Position numbers and translations under genes: made by a program. Shown here one piece after another: positions 1 to 8,398 of a stretch of DNA of 64,000 nt. Below the pieces are notes generated by a model that was given only the letters and a program-made list of their open reading frames with translations, had not been told where the DNA came from and did not search any database. Each line of letters starts with the position of its first letter. Position 1 is the stretch's first letter. Source of the stretch: Phenylobacterium sp. (GTDB lineage: Bacteria > Pseudomonadota > Alphaproteobacteria > Caulobacterales > Caulobacteraceae); contig NZ_JAUXSP010000009.1 in the NCBI RefSeq assembly GCF_030679875.1, positions 1 through 64,000 of the forward strand, in the 5' to 3' direction.

Positions 1-207
1 GGCCTGGGCGCTCGCATAGGACAACGGAAGCCCCGTGCCCTTAGCCACCGAAAGCGCGTGGGCGAACATCGCCCGCTCCATCCGGTCGGCCGGCTGCTCC
101 GGGTTCGCCCGGCGAGATGCGGCGTAGACGCAGGCCTGCCCGACGAATTCCATCCACCACGAACGGCGTTCGCCCAGGGACAGGGTGGGGATGCGGCGGG
201 GTTTCAT
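1..207 (-). CDS. Hypothetical protein, 3' end off the left edge
   Basis: An open frame of 69 codons begins at the ATG ending at 207 and runs off the left edge. The visible product starts MKPRRIPTLSLGERRSWWM and is basic and Trp-rich. Its ATG overlaps the TGA of the next gene upstream (ATGA), which implies translational coupling in the leftward Cro operon of element A. I do not recognise the family. It is partial only because the window ends. Confidence 0.55.
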   Translation of the reverse strand, partial: MKPRRIPTLSLGERRSWWMEFVGQACVYAASRRANPEQPADRMERAMFAHALSVAKGTGLPLSYASAQA

Positions 208-626
208 GGGCGCGCCTCGTCGGGGTCACGGACGAGCGAAATCAACCGATCAGCCACGCGGTGGACGGGGATCGCGATGAACGCGCGCAGGCCGCACTCG
301 GCCAGCTTATCGACGTCGCAGCTCGTCCAGGCGCGGACATTTTCCGCCACCGACAGCACCATGCAGGGCGAAGGGCTGGCCCAGGGGCGCGCTCGCGCCC
401 AGATGTCCATTTCCACCAGCACAGCGAACTCGTCGAAGCCCGCCGTGGCTGGGGTGGTGAAGCCGCGGCGAACCCCGAGCGCGGTCAGCTCATCGTCGAC
501 AAGCTCGAAGACCACATCATCGAAGCCCATCGGGCTGTCGCGCCCCGGCACAGGCCGCCCCAGCAGCCGGGCGACAGCGGCCACGGGCCACTTGGCCGCG
601 CCGCTGATGATCACGCGCCCGCTCAT
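204..626 (-). CDS. Hypothetical protein of element A early operon
   Basis: 140 codons starting MSGRVIISGAAKWPVAAVAR. The ATG at 626 overlaps the stop of the upstream Cro-like gene, and its own stop overlaps the next start, so three genes form one leftward operon. The N-terminal part with KWPVAAVARLLGR looks like a short helix-turn-helix-like segment, but no family is recognised. A longer upstream start exists in the same frame and was rejected because it would cover the Cro-like gene. Confidence 0.55.
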   Translation of the reverse strand: MSGRVIISGAAKWPVAAVARLLGRPVPGRDSPMGFDDVVFELVDDELTALGVRRGFTTPATAGFDEFAVLVEMDIWARARPWASPSPCMVLSVAENVRAWTSCDVDKLAECGLRAFIAIPVHRVADRLISLVRDPDEARP

Positions 627-883
627 TCGATCGGGTCCGCGATCAGGTCGCTGGCGGTGATCGGCAGGGCCTCGGCTTGCGCCAGTCGCAGGATGCGCGC
701 CTGGAATTCCGCCGGGATCAGACCGCCGGTGCCGCCCTTCGACTTGGCCCGGTCCCACTTGCGAACCGCCTCTGTCGTGCGGTTACACAGCTGCGCCAGC
801 CGCATCGCCCCGACCACTTCCCGCACTCGCCTGGAGGGTGAAACACCCGCCTCGCTGTTGCCGGGAGAGACGATTTGTACCAT
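623..883 (-). CDS. Cro-like DNA-binding regulator
   Basis: 86 codons. Residues about 27-60 (MRLAQLCNRTTEAVRKWDRA) have the pattern of a small helix-turn-helix of the YdaS/Cro type, in which a transposed HTH is followed by a variable linker. The gene is divergent from the S24 repressor at 984, the usual Cro/CI arrangement, and leads a leftward operon by ATGA overlap. It probably represses the divergent promoters in 884-983. Role inferred from position and HTH pattern. Confidence 0.6.
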   Translation of the reverse strand: MVQIVSPGNSEAGVSPSRRVREVVGAMRLAQLCNRTTEAVRKWDRAKSKGGTGGLIPAEFQARILRLAQAEALPITASDLIADPIE

Positions 884-983
884 AGGGACTATCCGTCGCT
901 AACATTTGATCGCCTTTTGCTGGCCTGATTTGGGATATCTCGTCAATAGCGCCGTGGCGTTCGGTCACAGAAAGTCGTTCCCC
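884..983. promoter_or_regulatory. Divergent control region of element A
   Basis: 100 bases between the divergent Cro-like and repressor genes, more AT-rich than its surroundings, with GGGATATCTCG and a leftward TTGACG at about 940-946. It should hold both promoters and the repressor operators, but I could not assign -10 elements confidently. Confidence 0.4.
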
Positions 984-1586
984 ATGGACGATCTTCTGGA
1001 CTGGCCGACCGTAGCCGAGCGACTCAATCACGCCCCACGGGGCGCGCGCGCCCGCCTGGCCGCCGCCCTGCGCATGGACCGCAGCCAGCTGGCCCGCGAG
1101 CTGCGCAAGCCGCGCGGCTTCCCCAAGGCCGATCAGGCCAAGATCATTTCGGAGTTTCTGGCCGGTCGCCCGGTGGAGGCTCTAGCCCAGGCCCCGGCCC
1201 GCCCCGGCGACCCCATGCGGGTGCCGCTCTATGGCTTCGCCGCAGCCAGCGATGGAGAGCGATTCGCCTTTAACGACGGCCAGATCCTTGACTGGATCGA
1301 CCTGCCGCGCGGCATGAGCCTCAAGGGGGAATTCTTCATCGTCCAGGCCATCGGCTCCAGCATGGAGCCCCGCATCTGGCCGGGCGAGCGCAAGCTCGTG
1401 CAGAAGGGCGTGCCCCCCGGCCGAGACCAGGATGCGGTGATTGAGTTTCGCGACGGGACGGCGGTCTTGAAGACCTATGTGCGCGAGCGCGACGGCGTGG
1501 TCTTCGCCCAGCAGTACAATCCAGGGCAGGAACTGCGCTACCAGGCCAGCGACGTGCTTGCCATTCACGCGGTCTTCCCGCTCTAG
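984..1586 (+). CDS. CI/LexA-like repressor with S24 peptidase domain
   Basis: Start chosen at the ATG giving MDDLLDWPTVAERL, because the upstream in-frame extension is poorly protein-like. Residues about 1-60 form a helix-turn-helix (RMDRSQLARELRKPRGF). The C-terminal half is a LexA/UmuD-type S24 domain with the serine in IGSSMEP and the lysine in TAVLKTY, the Ser-Lys dyad used for RecA-stimulated self-cleavage. It is convergent with the HIRAN gene, overlapping by 4 bases, and divergent from Cro. It is the likely master repressor of element A, so the element is inducible in principle. Confidence 0.85.
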   Translation: MDDLLDWPTVAERLNHAPRGARARLAAALRMDRSQLARELRKPRGFPKADQAKIISEFLAGRPVEALAQAPARPGDPMRVPLYGFAAASDGERFAFNDGQILDWIDLPRGMSLKGEFFIVQAIGSSMEPRIWPGERKLVQKGVPPGRDQDAVIEFRDGTAVLKTYVRERDGVVFAQQYNPGQELRYQASDVLAIHAVFPL

Positions 1587-2038
1587 ACGATTTTAAGCGC
1601 TCCGCGACCGGGCACGCCCAGCTTCACCCCGAAGTCCCCACGGTCGTGCTGGTTGGTGCGCCAGCCGCCACGCACCCGCGCCTGACAGCGCATCGGTTGC
1701 CCGGCGAAGCCAGCAGCCTCTAGACGCTCCACATAGCCGGCGGCGACTTCGCTCGGCAGGTAGCCAACCTTCAGGCCCTCGATCCGCACCTGAATGGCGT
1801 TGGCGTCATAGGCGTTGTCCGGTTCGGGCACGAGTTCGGCCTCGCACTCGACGTCATAGCCGTCCCGGCTGTAGCCGCCTGATATCTTCAGGAAGTTGTC
1901 GATGTAGCGGCTCTCGCCGACCACCTCCATCGGGAACGACCCCTCGCGCCACTCGATGCGACGCGGCTTCACCGCCGGAGTCCTCGGCCGCGACGGCGCG
2001 CCGCCAAACGCTTTCGCGAGCCACCCGAACAGCCCCAT
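1583..2038 (-). CDS. HIRAN-domain protein
   Basis: 151 codons. The N-terminal about 30 residues are a variable basic leader. The rest matches the HIRAN fold seen at the N-terminus of HLTF/Rad5 helicases and as small stand-alone phage proteins: a start strand FPMEVVGESRY, the DPEPDNAYDANAIQV-like core (here EPDNAYDANAIQVRIEG), VGYLPSEVAAGYVERL, and a final strand block. HIRAN domains bind 3' ends of single-stranded DNA. It is transcribed toward the repressor gene, so it may be made during lysogeny or from its own promoter. DNA-repair or anti-defence roles are inference. Confidence 0.75.
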   Translation of the reverse strand: MGLFGWLAKAFGGAPSRPRTPAVKPRRIEWREGSFPMEVVGESRYIDNFLKISGGYSRDGYDVECEAELVPEPDNAYDANAIQVRIEGLKVGYLPSEVAAGYVERLEAAGFAGQPMRCQARVRGGWRTNQHDRGDFGVKLGVPGRGALKIV

Positions 2039-2141
2039 TGCAACCCCCCATCGCTTTAAGCGGAAGGTTCACCCCCAGGTCACGCACAGCGCAATCCGAC
2101 TGTTCGTCGTCATTGTCGCGGAGGTGTCCCTAACTTTCTTG

Positions 2142-2170
2142 TTGACCTTGTGGACGGATTGTCCACTACT
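2142..2170 (+). promoter_or_regulatory. Candidate rightward promoter with palindromic operator
   Basis: A TTGACC hexamer (2142-2147) is followed after exactly 17 bases by ACTACT, a poor -10. The spacer holds the inverted repeat GTGGAC-GGATT-GTCCAC (2150-2166). The site sits between the leftward HIRAN gene and the rightward operon of element A, where a repressor-controlled promoter is expected. The -10 is the weak part of the call. Confidence 0.4.
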
Positions 2171-2221
2171 CGCGGTCGCCCCGCGCCGACCCTCCCGGTC
2201 ATAGTGACCGCAGAGCTTCCG

Positions 2222-2299
2222 ATGGAAACGGCGTCTGTGTTGAAAACGACGATCGGCCCCACGGGTGTGATCGGCGCGGGGCGGGATGTGGTTCGATGA
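2222..2299 (+). CDS. Possible 25-residue leader ORF
   Basis: ATG at 2222 (METASVLKTTIGPTGVIG...) ends in a TGA that overlaps the ATG of the next gene (ATGA). The frame is open upstream and could start at GTG 2150, giving 49 residues. The coupling junction argues that it is translated, but no strong ribosome-binding site is visible and no function is known. Confidence 0.3.
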   Translation: METASVLKTTIGPTGVIGAGRDVVR

Positions 2300-2493
2300 G
2301 GCCCGCAACGTCGATTAAGCAACGCCTCGCCGCGATGACGGCTGAGGAGATCGAAGAATTTCAAGGCCTAATGGAGGCCGCCGTCGAATTGGTCGACAAG
2401 GCCTGGGTGGGCGGCGAGCACGATCCCTACTGCCCGCTTTCCGGCCGGGCTGACGACATTTCAACCGCCATCTTGGCTCTGGCTCGGAGCTAA
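2296..2493 (+). CDS. Small acidic hypothetical protein
   Basis: 65 codons, helical and acidic (MTAEEIEEFQGLMEAAVELV), with no recognised family. It is the first sizeable gene of the rightward operon of element A, and the next start follows after 3 bases. It may be a small regulator or accessory protein, but nothing in the sequence decides this. Confidence 0.5.
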   Translation: MRPATSIKQRLAAMTAEEIEEFQGLMEAAVELVDKAWVGGEHDPYCPLSGRADDISTAILALARS

Positions 2494-2496
2494 GCC

Positions 2497-2889
2497 ATGT
2501 CGGTCGTTCTGCCCTTCCCCGCCCCGCCGCTTCGCCTCGCCCGCCCCACGGACGACGCCGTGCTGGTCTTCCACGACGGCAAGGCCCTGCGCTTTGACAG
2601 TCCCGCCGCCATGCGCCGGGCCGTCATGGACGCCGAGCTGCCGGAGATCCGCGCCGCCCTGACCGCCCTGGAGGACCGGGCCGCCGAGCTGCAGGCGCAA
2701 GCCCAGGCCGCCAGCAACGCCGCCCTCTCCCTCTCCCGCGACCTGAAGGCCGAGCGCGAGGCGAACGCCGTTCGTCTCCGCGCCCTCATCGCCGACCAGG
2801 AGCGCCTGCGCGCGCACGCTGTCCGTGATTGGTCCTGCGCCGCCTTCGCCCTGGGCCTGGTCGTCGCCGCCGTCCTGTTCGGGGCCTGA
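2497..2889 (+). CDS. Coiled-coil protein with C-terminal membrane anchor
   Basis: 130 codons. The N-terminal part is a Pro-rich segment, then about residues 45-105 form a long Ala/Glu/Arg-rich helix with heptad character (ALEDRAAELQAQAQAASNAA). One hydrophobic helix at the extreme C-terminus (FALGLVVAAVLFGA) would tail-anchor it in the inner membrane. No family is recognised. It is packed 3 bases downstream of the previous gene and 2 upstream of the next. Confidence 0.6.
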   Translation: MSVVLPFPAPPLRLARPTDDAVLVFHDGKALRFDSPAAMRRAVMDAELPEIRAALTALEDRAAELQAQAQAASNAALSLSRDLKAEREANAVRLRALIADQERLRAHAVRDWSCAAFALGLVVAAVLFGA

Positions 2890-2891
2890 CC

Positions 2892-3278
2892 ATGGAATCC
2901 CAGAACGCCAAGGTCTCCTGCTCTCTGGCTCTGACCCCCATGGCCCCTGGCGTCGAAGGGGTGGCCCTGGACGACCGCGCCCGCTGGCTGGTCCTCTGGT
3001 CCGCGCCCCTGGACCGCGCCATGGCCGAGATCGCCGCCCGCGTCGGCGTCCACCCCGGCCGCCTTACGGTGCATGAGGGCGCAGGCCCCCCGGACGACCA
3101 CGACGACATCGAGATCCGCGGCCCGGCCCGCGGCTTCGACGAACCCCAGGTCCTGGCCCTGGTCGCCTACGGCCTCACCGCCCCCCAGGCCCGCAAAGGC
3201 CTCACCGCCGCCGCCCGGCGCCTGGTGGAGGCCCAGGCCCGCCCGCCGCACCCCGGCCGGCAAGGCAGGGCCGCATGA
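2892..3278 (+). CDS. Hypothetical protein of element A
   Basis: 128 codons beginning MESQNAKVSCSLALTPMAPG. The middle carries an acidic patch (PPDDHDDIEIRG) and the C-terminus is Arg/Ala/Pro-rich. Its stop overlaps the next start (ATGA). No recognised domain. High-GC strand bias makes antisense frames open here, but the tight spacing and coupling support this frame. Confidence 0.55.
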   Translation: MESQNAKVSCSLALTPMAPGVEGVALDDRARWLVLWSAPLDRAMAEIAARVGVHPGRLTVHEGAGPPDDHDDIEIRGPARGFDEPQVLALVAYGLTAPQARKGLTAAARRLVEAQARPPHPGRQGRAA

Positions 3279-3430
3279 GCCCACCCTTTTTCGGAAATCG
3301 GCGCCGACGCCCCAAGGGCCGCCTGATCCATCCCGCCTTCGCCGACCTGGCCGAACTCGCCACCGTGCTGGCCGCCGTCGCCGTCGGCGCCGTCGCGCTC
3401 GCCGCCTTCAAACACTTCACCGGAGCCTGA
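3275..3430 (+). CDS. Small membrane protein (51 aa)
   Basis: A short ORF starting MSPPFFGNRRRRPKGRL, coupled by ATGA to the preceding gene and ending 3 bases before the exonuclease start. It has a basic N-terminus then one Ala/Val-rich membrane helix (LATVLAAVAVGAVALAAF). Function unknown. Confidence 0.5.
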   Translation: MSPPFFGNRRRRPKGRLIHPAFADLAELATVLAAVAVGAVALAAFKHFTGA

Positions 3431-3433
3431 CCC

Positions 3434-4021
3434 ATGGCCGCACCTAACCCCACCCACGTCATGCTTGACCTGGAGACCATGGGCTCCAGCCCCGGCTCCG
3501 CCATCGTCGCCATCGGCGCCGTCGCTTTCGATCCCGTCAGCAGCCTTGAGGGCGAGACCTTCTATCGCGTCATTGACCTTGCCTCATCTGTGCGGGCGGG
3601 CCTGACCATGGACGCCGACACGGTCATCTGGTGGCTGAAACAGAGCCCGCTGGCCCGGCACGCCCTGACCGGCCCAGCCGAACCCCTCGACGCCGCCCTG
3701 GCGAGCTTTTCCGCCTACTGGCGGCGCGTCGGGGGAACCCACCTGTGGGGCCACGGGGGCGGCTTTGACGAACCCCTGCTCGACGCCGCCTACCGCGCGG
3801 GCGGCCAGAAGACCCCCTGGCGCTACAGCCAGGCGCGGTGCACTCGCACGATCTTCGAGATTGCCGGCGTCCAGCCGGATCGCTCTCAGGGCACGCACCA
3901 CAACGCCCTGGATGACGCCCGCGCCCAGGCCGAGGCCGTTTGCCTCGCTTATTCCGTCATCCGCATCGACGCCAAAGCCACCGCGCCGGCCGACGCCGCG
4001 CCGACCGTGACCGGAGCCTGA
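3434..4021 (+). CDS. DEDD-family 3'-5' exonuclease
   Basis: 195 codons. The N-terminal motif VMLDLETMG supplies the first Asp and Glu of a DEDD exonuclease and the C-terminal motif HHNALDDARAQAEAV the last His and Asp. This spacing and the GGFDEPLLDAAY segment fit the phage exonuclease group related to Rv2179c-like exoribonucleases and T4-type exonucleases. It would degrade RNA or single-stranded DNA from 3' ends with two metal ions. It lies directly upstream of the ParB-like gene, suggesting a role in element maintenance or replication. Substrate not decidable from sequence. Confidence 0.8.
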   Translation: MAAPNPTHVMLDLETMGSSPGSAIVAIGAVAFDPVSSLEGETFYRVIDLASSVRAGLTMDADTVIWWLKQSPLARHALTGPAEPLDAALASFSAYWRRVGGTHLWGHGGGFDEPLLDAAYRAGGQKTPWRYSQARCTRTIFEIAGVQPDRSQGTHHNALDDARAQAEAVCLAYSVIRIDAKATAPADAAPTVTGA

Positions 4022-4024
4022 CCC

Positions 4025-6040
4025 ATGGCCCTGACGCCCCTCATCCTGCAGAACGCCGAGGTCCTCCGCGCCCTCCGCCTCAACACGGAGGACTTCAAAG
4101 GCTGGACCTCCCTCAACGATCTCGCCGCCCACCTGGGGCGCGACCCGTCCAACCTGCGCAAGTCGCTCAACGCGCTTCACCAAGCCGGGCTGATATATCA
4201 GCCAGCCAGCTGGAACGGTCTCACCGCCGCTGGCAACGACGCCGTCGCCGCCCTGGACCGCGCCGATAACCGGCCAGACATCGCCGCGGCCGAAGAGCTG
4301 GCCACACGCGCCATGCCGGCGGGCTTTGCTCTGATCCCCCACCAGCTGATCGTCCCCGACGGCCTGAATCCCCGCAAACACTTCGACGAAACCGAGCTGG
4401 CTGAGCTGGCGGAGTCCATCGCCCAGGACGGCCTGCTCGAGAACCTGGTCGTCCGCCCCATCGCCGAGGGCGACACCGCCCACCGCCTGGTCGCCGGCGA
4501 ACGCCGCTGGCGCGCCCTGCGCCTGCTGATCGCCGCCGGCCGCTGGGACCAGCCCATCCCCTGCAAGATCGTCGAGATCGACGACGCCGCCCACCGCCGC
4601 ATCGCGCTCGTCGAGAACCTGCAGCGCAAGGATCTCCGCCCCATCGACGAGGCCCAGGCGCTCAAGGACCTGATGGAGGTCGCAGGCCTTAGCACCGCCG
4701 AGATCGCCAAGGAAATCGGCTTCACCCAGCGCTTCGTCCAGCAGCGCCTGCAGCTGCTGGCCCTGCCGCCCAAGACCCAGGAACAGATCAACGCGGGCGC
4801 CCTGACCCTGGAGCGCGCCCGCGAGGAGATCGCCCGGATCAACCGGGCCACGGAGGCGGCGGAGAAGCGCAAGCTGCCGGCCGACGAACTGCTGGCCATG
4901 GCCGAGATCTTCACCGCCGGGGAACGCCACGGGGTCCGGCTGGAGAGCTGGTATCCCGCGACCTGGGTTCCAGTCGGCCATCGCGCCCTGGAGGAGGGCG
5001 ACGTCCTTCACCGGCTGGAGGCCCGCGGGGCCATCAAAGTCGAGCGCGGCTTCGAAGATCAGCCCCTGGTCTTTGTCCGGCCAGGCTATGAGTACAGCGC
5101 CACCGAGCTGAACGCCCAGCTGCCCGGCTTCATCGGCAGGAAGCGCGACGAGGTCCTGCTGCGCCTGGGCGAACAGGTGCACGGCAAGGCCGAGGCCCTG
5201 CGCATCGCCGCCACCCTCGGCAGGATGGGCGGCGAGCGCGGCGAGTACTTCACCTGGGCGCTAAACGAACCCTTCTGCTCGACCCCGGATCCTGCCCTGG
5301 AGGAAGCCGCCGAGGCCTGGAGCCGGGATCATCAGGCGCAGACGGCCGAGGCTTTCCATCGCGAGTGCCAGCGCAAGGCCGCCGAAGAGGCGGCCCAGGC
5401 CGAACGCGACCGCGTCAAGGCCCAGGTCGAAGCCGACCATGGCGAGCCCGGCCGCGCCTTCCTGGCCGATGTCCGCGCCTTCGAAGACACCGCCCCCGGC
5501 CTGACCCACGCCGACTTCACCCAGGCCTTCGCCGCCCTGATGGCCCGCCACAACGGGGCCGGCCCCTATGCGATCGTCTGGAACGAGGAGGACCGCCTGC
5601 CGCTCATGGCCGATGGGAACGGCGTCGTTCACCGCGCGTCTGCCTTCGCCTTTGAGGCCCGCCGCCGGCTACAGGCCATCGCCCTGAACTACGCCCTGGG
5701 CCTGACGCCCTACAGCGGCCCGGATATCGAGACGCCCTACAACCGGCCGCCCGAAGAGGAGGCGAACCCCGACGCCATCCCCCGCAAGGACTTCGTCTGG
5801 ATGGTCGCGGGCATCCTCGCCGACGACATCGACGACCTGGACGAAACCGAGGCGCAAGCGATGGCCGAGCGCGGCCTCGCCGCCTACCTCGCCGCCGAGG
5901 CCATCGAATACGGCGACCCCGCCCACGACTGGGAAGAGGTCGGCGCCATGGCCATCGCCCAGGGCATCCGCGAGGACGGCCTGGGCCAGGCCGAGACGGC
6001 CGACGAAGACGCCGACGCCCTCGAAACCGAGGAGGCGTGA
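4025..6040 (+). CDS. ParB/RepB/Spo0J-like DNA-binding protein
   Basis: 671 codons, much longer than chromosomal ParB (about 300). Residues 1-85 resemble a winged helix (LNDLAAHLGRDPSNLRKSLNALH). Residues about 100-200 are a ParB N-domain with NPRKHFDE and the GERRWRAL box that binds CTP in ParB enzymes. Residues about 205-280 are an HTH (STAEIAKEIGFTQRFVQQRLQLL). The remaining 390 residues have no recognised domain and end in an acidic tail. Large ParB-like proteins of this layout occur in integrative elements and plasmids; partition or transcription control are both possible. The first 3 bases follow the exonuclease stop. Confidence 0.85.
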   Translation: MALTPLILQNAEVLRALRLNTEDFKGWTSLNDLAAHLGRDPSNLRKSLNALHQAGLIYQPASWNGLTAAGNDAVAALDRADNRPDIAAAEELATRAMPAGFALIPHQLIVPDGLNPRKHFDETELAELAESIAQDGLLENLVVRPIAEGDTAHRLVAGERRWRALRLLIAAGRWDQPIPCKIVEIDDAAHRRIALVENLQRKDLRPIDEAQALKDLMEVAGLSTAEIAKEIGFTQRFVQQRLQLLALPPKTQEQINAGALTLERAREEIARINRATEAAEKRKLPADELLAMAEIFTAGERHGVRLESWYPATWVPVGHRALEEGDVLHRLEARGAIKVERGFEDQPLVFVRPGYEYSATELNAQLPGFIGRKRDEVLLRLGEQVHGKAEALRIAATLGRMGGERGEYFTWALNEPFCSTPDPALEEAAEAWSRDHQAQTAEAFHRECQRKAAEEAAQAERDRVKAQVEADHGEPGRAFLADVRAFEDTAPGLTHADFTQAFAALMARHNGAGPYAIVWNEEDRLPLMADGNGVVHRASAFAFEARRRLQAIALNYALGLTPYSGPDIETPYNRPPEEEANPDAIPRKDFVWMVAGILADDIDDLDETEAQAMAERGLAAYLAAEAIEYGDPAHDWEEVGAMAIAQGIREDGLGQAETADEDADALETEEA

Positions 6041-6043
6041 CCC

Positions 6044-6379
6044 ATGGAGCCCTTCCCCCGCACCGCCGCGGCGGCCAGCGTCAAGCCCCTGACCCCGCCC
6101 GAATCCGACGTCTTCCTCGACATGTGGAAGGCCGAGGTCCGTCGCGCCTACGCCTTCCGCCGCGCCCTGGAGAAGGCCGAGGCCTTCATCGCCGGCTTCG
6201 AAGGCGACCCCGCCCAGGCCGACGTCGACGAACTGCTGGCCGAGATCCGCGAGATTCTCCTGACCGGCGCGCCGCCCAAGCCCGCCAAGTCCAACGCCCT
6301 GGTCGACCTCGCCCTCGGCGCCCTCATCCCGCTCACGGCCTTCGCCGTGGGCGCCCTCCTCTGGATGCACATGCAATGA
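6044..6379 (+). CDS. Hypothetical protein with C-terminal membrane helix
   Basis: 111 codons. A mostly helical soluble part (ALEKAEAFIAGFEGDPAQAD) is followed by one C-terminal hydrophobic helix (LALGALIPLTAFAVGALLWM), again a tail-anchored layout. It starts 3 bases after the ParB-like gene and its stop overlaps the next start. A longer frame through the same DNA (6037 onward, Arg/Pro-rich) looks like a shadow. Confidence 0.6.
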   Translation: MEPFPRTAAAASVKPLTPPESDVFLDMWKAEVRRAYAFRRALEKAEAFIAGFEGDPAQADVDELLAEIREILLTGAPPKPAKSNALVDLALGALIPLTAFAVGALLWMHMQ

Positions 6380-6735
6380 TCCCCGCCCGCCGCCTCACAC
6401 CCGCCACGGCGATCGAGGCCCGCGCCCACGCCTGCCGACCGAGCCTGCCGGCCGACGTCCGCTTCGCCCTGGTCACAGCCCCGCCCCCGGCCAAGCCCTT
6501 CGCCTATGCGACCCTGGCTGAGCTGGCCCGCGCCATCCACCGCCGCCGCCAGGGCCAGGCCATCCAGCTATTCAACCAGTCCGCCCACCTGGCCCTGCGC
6601 GAGGACGCCGTCCCCGGCGTCCGCATCAGCCTGATCGACCCCATCGGCGAGCGCACCACCACGCTGGGCTGGGCCTACCTCGGCGGCTTCCCCCGCCAGA
6701 CCCTCGAACGCGCCCTGCGCCAGGAAGAGAGCTGA
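6376..6735 (+). CDS. Hypothetical protein of element A
   Basis: 119 codons starting at the ATG that overlaps the previous stop. The central segment AELARAIHRRRQGQAIQLFNQ is amphipathic and basic. No family recognised. It has the same coding-strand composition as its neighbours and belongs to the same operon. Confidence 0.55.
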   Translation: MIPARRLTPATAIEARAHACRPSLPADVRFALVTAPPPAKPFAYATLAELARAIHRRRQGQAIQLFNQSAHLALREDAVPGVRISLIDPIGERTTTLGWAYLGGFPRQTLERALRQEES

Positions 6736-6737
6736 TC

Positions 6738-7559
<822 letters not shown>

Positions 7560-7564
7560 CAGCC

Positions 7565-7765
7565 ATGCGGGACGAAAGCTTCACCCTCACCCGGGCGGCC
7601 GGCGACGCCCGGCCGCCCTTCACCCGCCAGTACATCGTCGGACGCCGCACGGCCTTCTGGCGCATCCGCGAGGCGTCCGGCCGGGCCGTGGGCATGGCCC
7701 CGACCCGCGCCGGGGCGCGCGCGGCGGTGCGGGCGCTGTATGGACAGTCGGAGGCCGGATCATGA
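7565..7765 (+). CDS. Small basic hypothetical protein
   Basis: 66 codons starting MRDESFTLTRAAGDARPPFT, Arg-rich, with no recognised family. It begins 5 bases after the repeat protein and its stop overlaps the next start (ATGA), which supports the frame. Confidence 0.5.
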   Translation: MRDESFTLTRAAGDARPPFTRQYIVGRRTAFWRIREASGRAVGMAPTRAGARAAVRALYGQSEAGS

Positions 7766-8052
7766 TGTACCGGGACCAGTTCCTCACCACGATTGGCGAC
7801 GGCCTGATCTGGTTCGACACCGAACCGGTCATCCGTCTTGTCGTAACTGACGGGAACGGGCACAGGGCTTTCCGCCTGACACGAAGCCAAGCTGTGCACC
7901 TGGCCGCCCGGCTGGAGGTCGCCGCGCGCTCGATAGTCGAAGAGGCGGGCGGTGATGCTGTGGAGCGCGCGGAAGAGGTCAGCGAGAACTGGCATCGCCG
8001 CCGCCGCCGCCCTCCCTGGGCTTCCCTATACCCCGCGACCACCACCCCATGA
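7762..8052 (+). CDS. Hypothetical protein of element A
   Basis: 96 codons. Residues 1-70 (DGLIWFDTEPVIRLVVTDG) look like a compact beta-rich domain followed by a helix; the last 20 residues are Arg/Pro-rich. The stop overlaps the start of the AlpA-like gene. No recognised family. Confidence 0.5.
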   Translation: MMYRDQFLTTIGDGLIWFDTEPVIRLVVTDGNGHRAFRLTRSQAVHLAARLEVAARSIVEEAGGDAVERAEEVSENWHRRRRRPPWASLYPATTTP

Positions 8053-8372
8053 CCGCCCCGGCCCCGCAGATCCTGCCCAACTGGCCGGGCCTGATGGGCC
8101 GCAGGCTGGCCTGTGACTATCTGCAGCTCAGCCCCCGCAGCTTCGCCCTGCTGACCCGGATGCACGGGGTGGCGCCGGTGGACTGCGCCGGCCTCAATGT
8201 GCGCCTGTGGCGCAAGGCCGACCTGGACCGCCTCATTGACAACCTGCCCGCCCGGGGCGCTCAACTGGCGCCAGAGGGCTGCGCCGCCAATGACGGGCCA
8301 CCTGCGCCCCAGGTGGACGACCTGGCCGCGCAGGCCCTGGCGAGGGCCGCCCAGAGGGCGAAGCGGCCATAG
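8049..8372 (+). CDS. AlpA/excisionase-like DNA-binding protein
   Basis: 107 codons directly before the integrase. Residues about 18-62 (RLACDYLQLSPRSFALLTRM, then LWRKADLDRLIDNLP) show the short MerR-like winged helix of AlpA/Xis regulators: a first helix with a conserved hydrophobic pattern, then a 'W-RK-DLDRLI' ending. Such proteins usually direct integrase toward excision or activate its gene. The C-terminal about 40 residues are variable. The role is inferred from fold pattern and position. Confidence 0.55.
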   Translation: MTAPAPQILPNWPGLMGRRLACDYLQLSPRSFALLTRMHGVAPVDCAGLNVRLWRKADLDRLIDNLPARGAQLAPEGCAANDGPPAPQVDDLAAQALARAAQRAKRP

Positions 8373-8398
8373 GGCGGAACGGTGCAGCGAGGCCGGCG

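Noticed and set aside
3584-5182. 532-residue open frame opposite the exonuclease and ParB-like genes
   Set aside because: Antisense shadow of high-GC coding DNA: Gly/Val/Asp/Gln-rich without domains, whereas the plus-strand proteins carry clear motifs.
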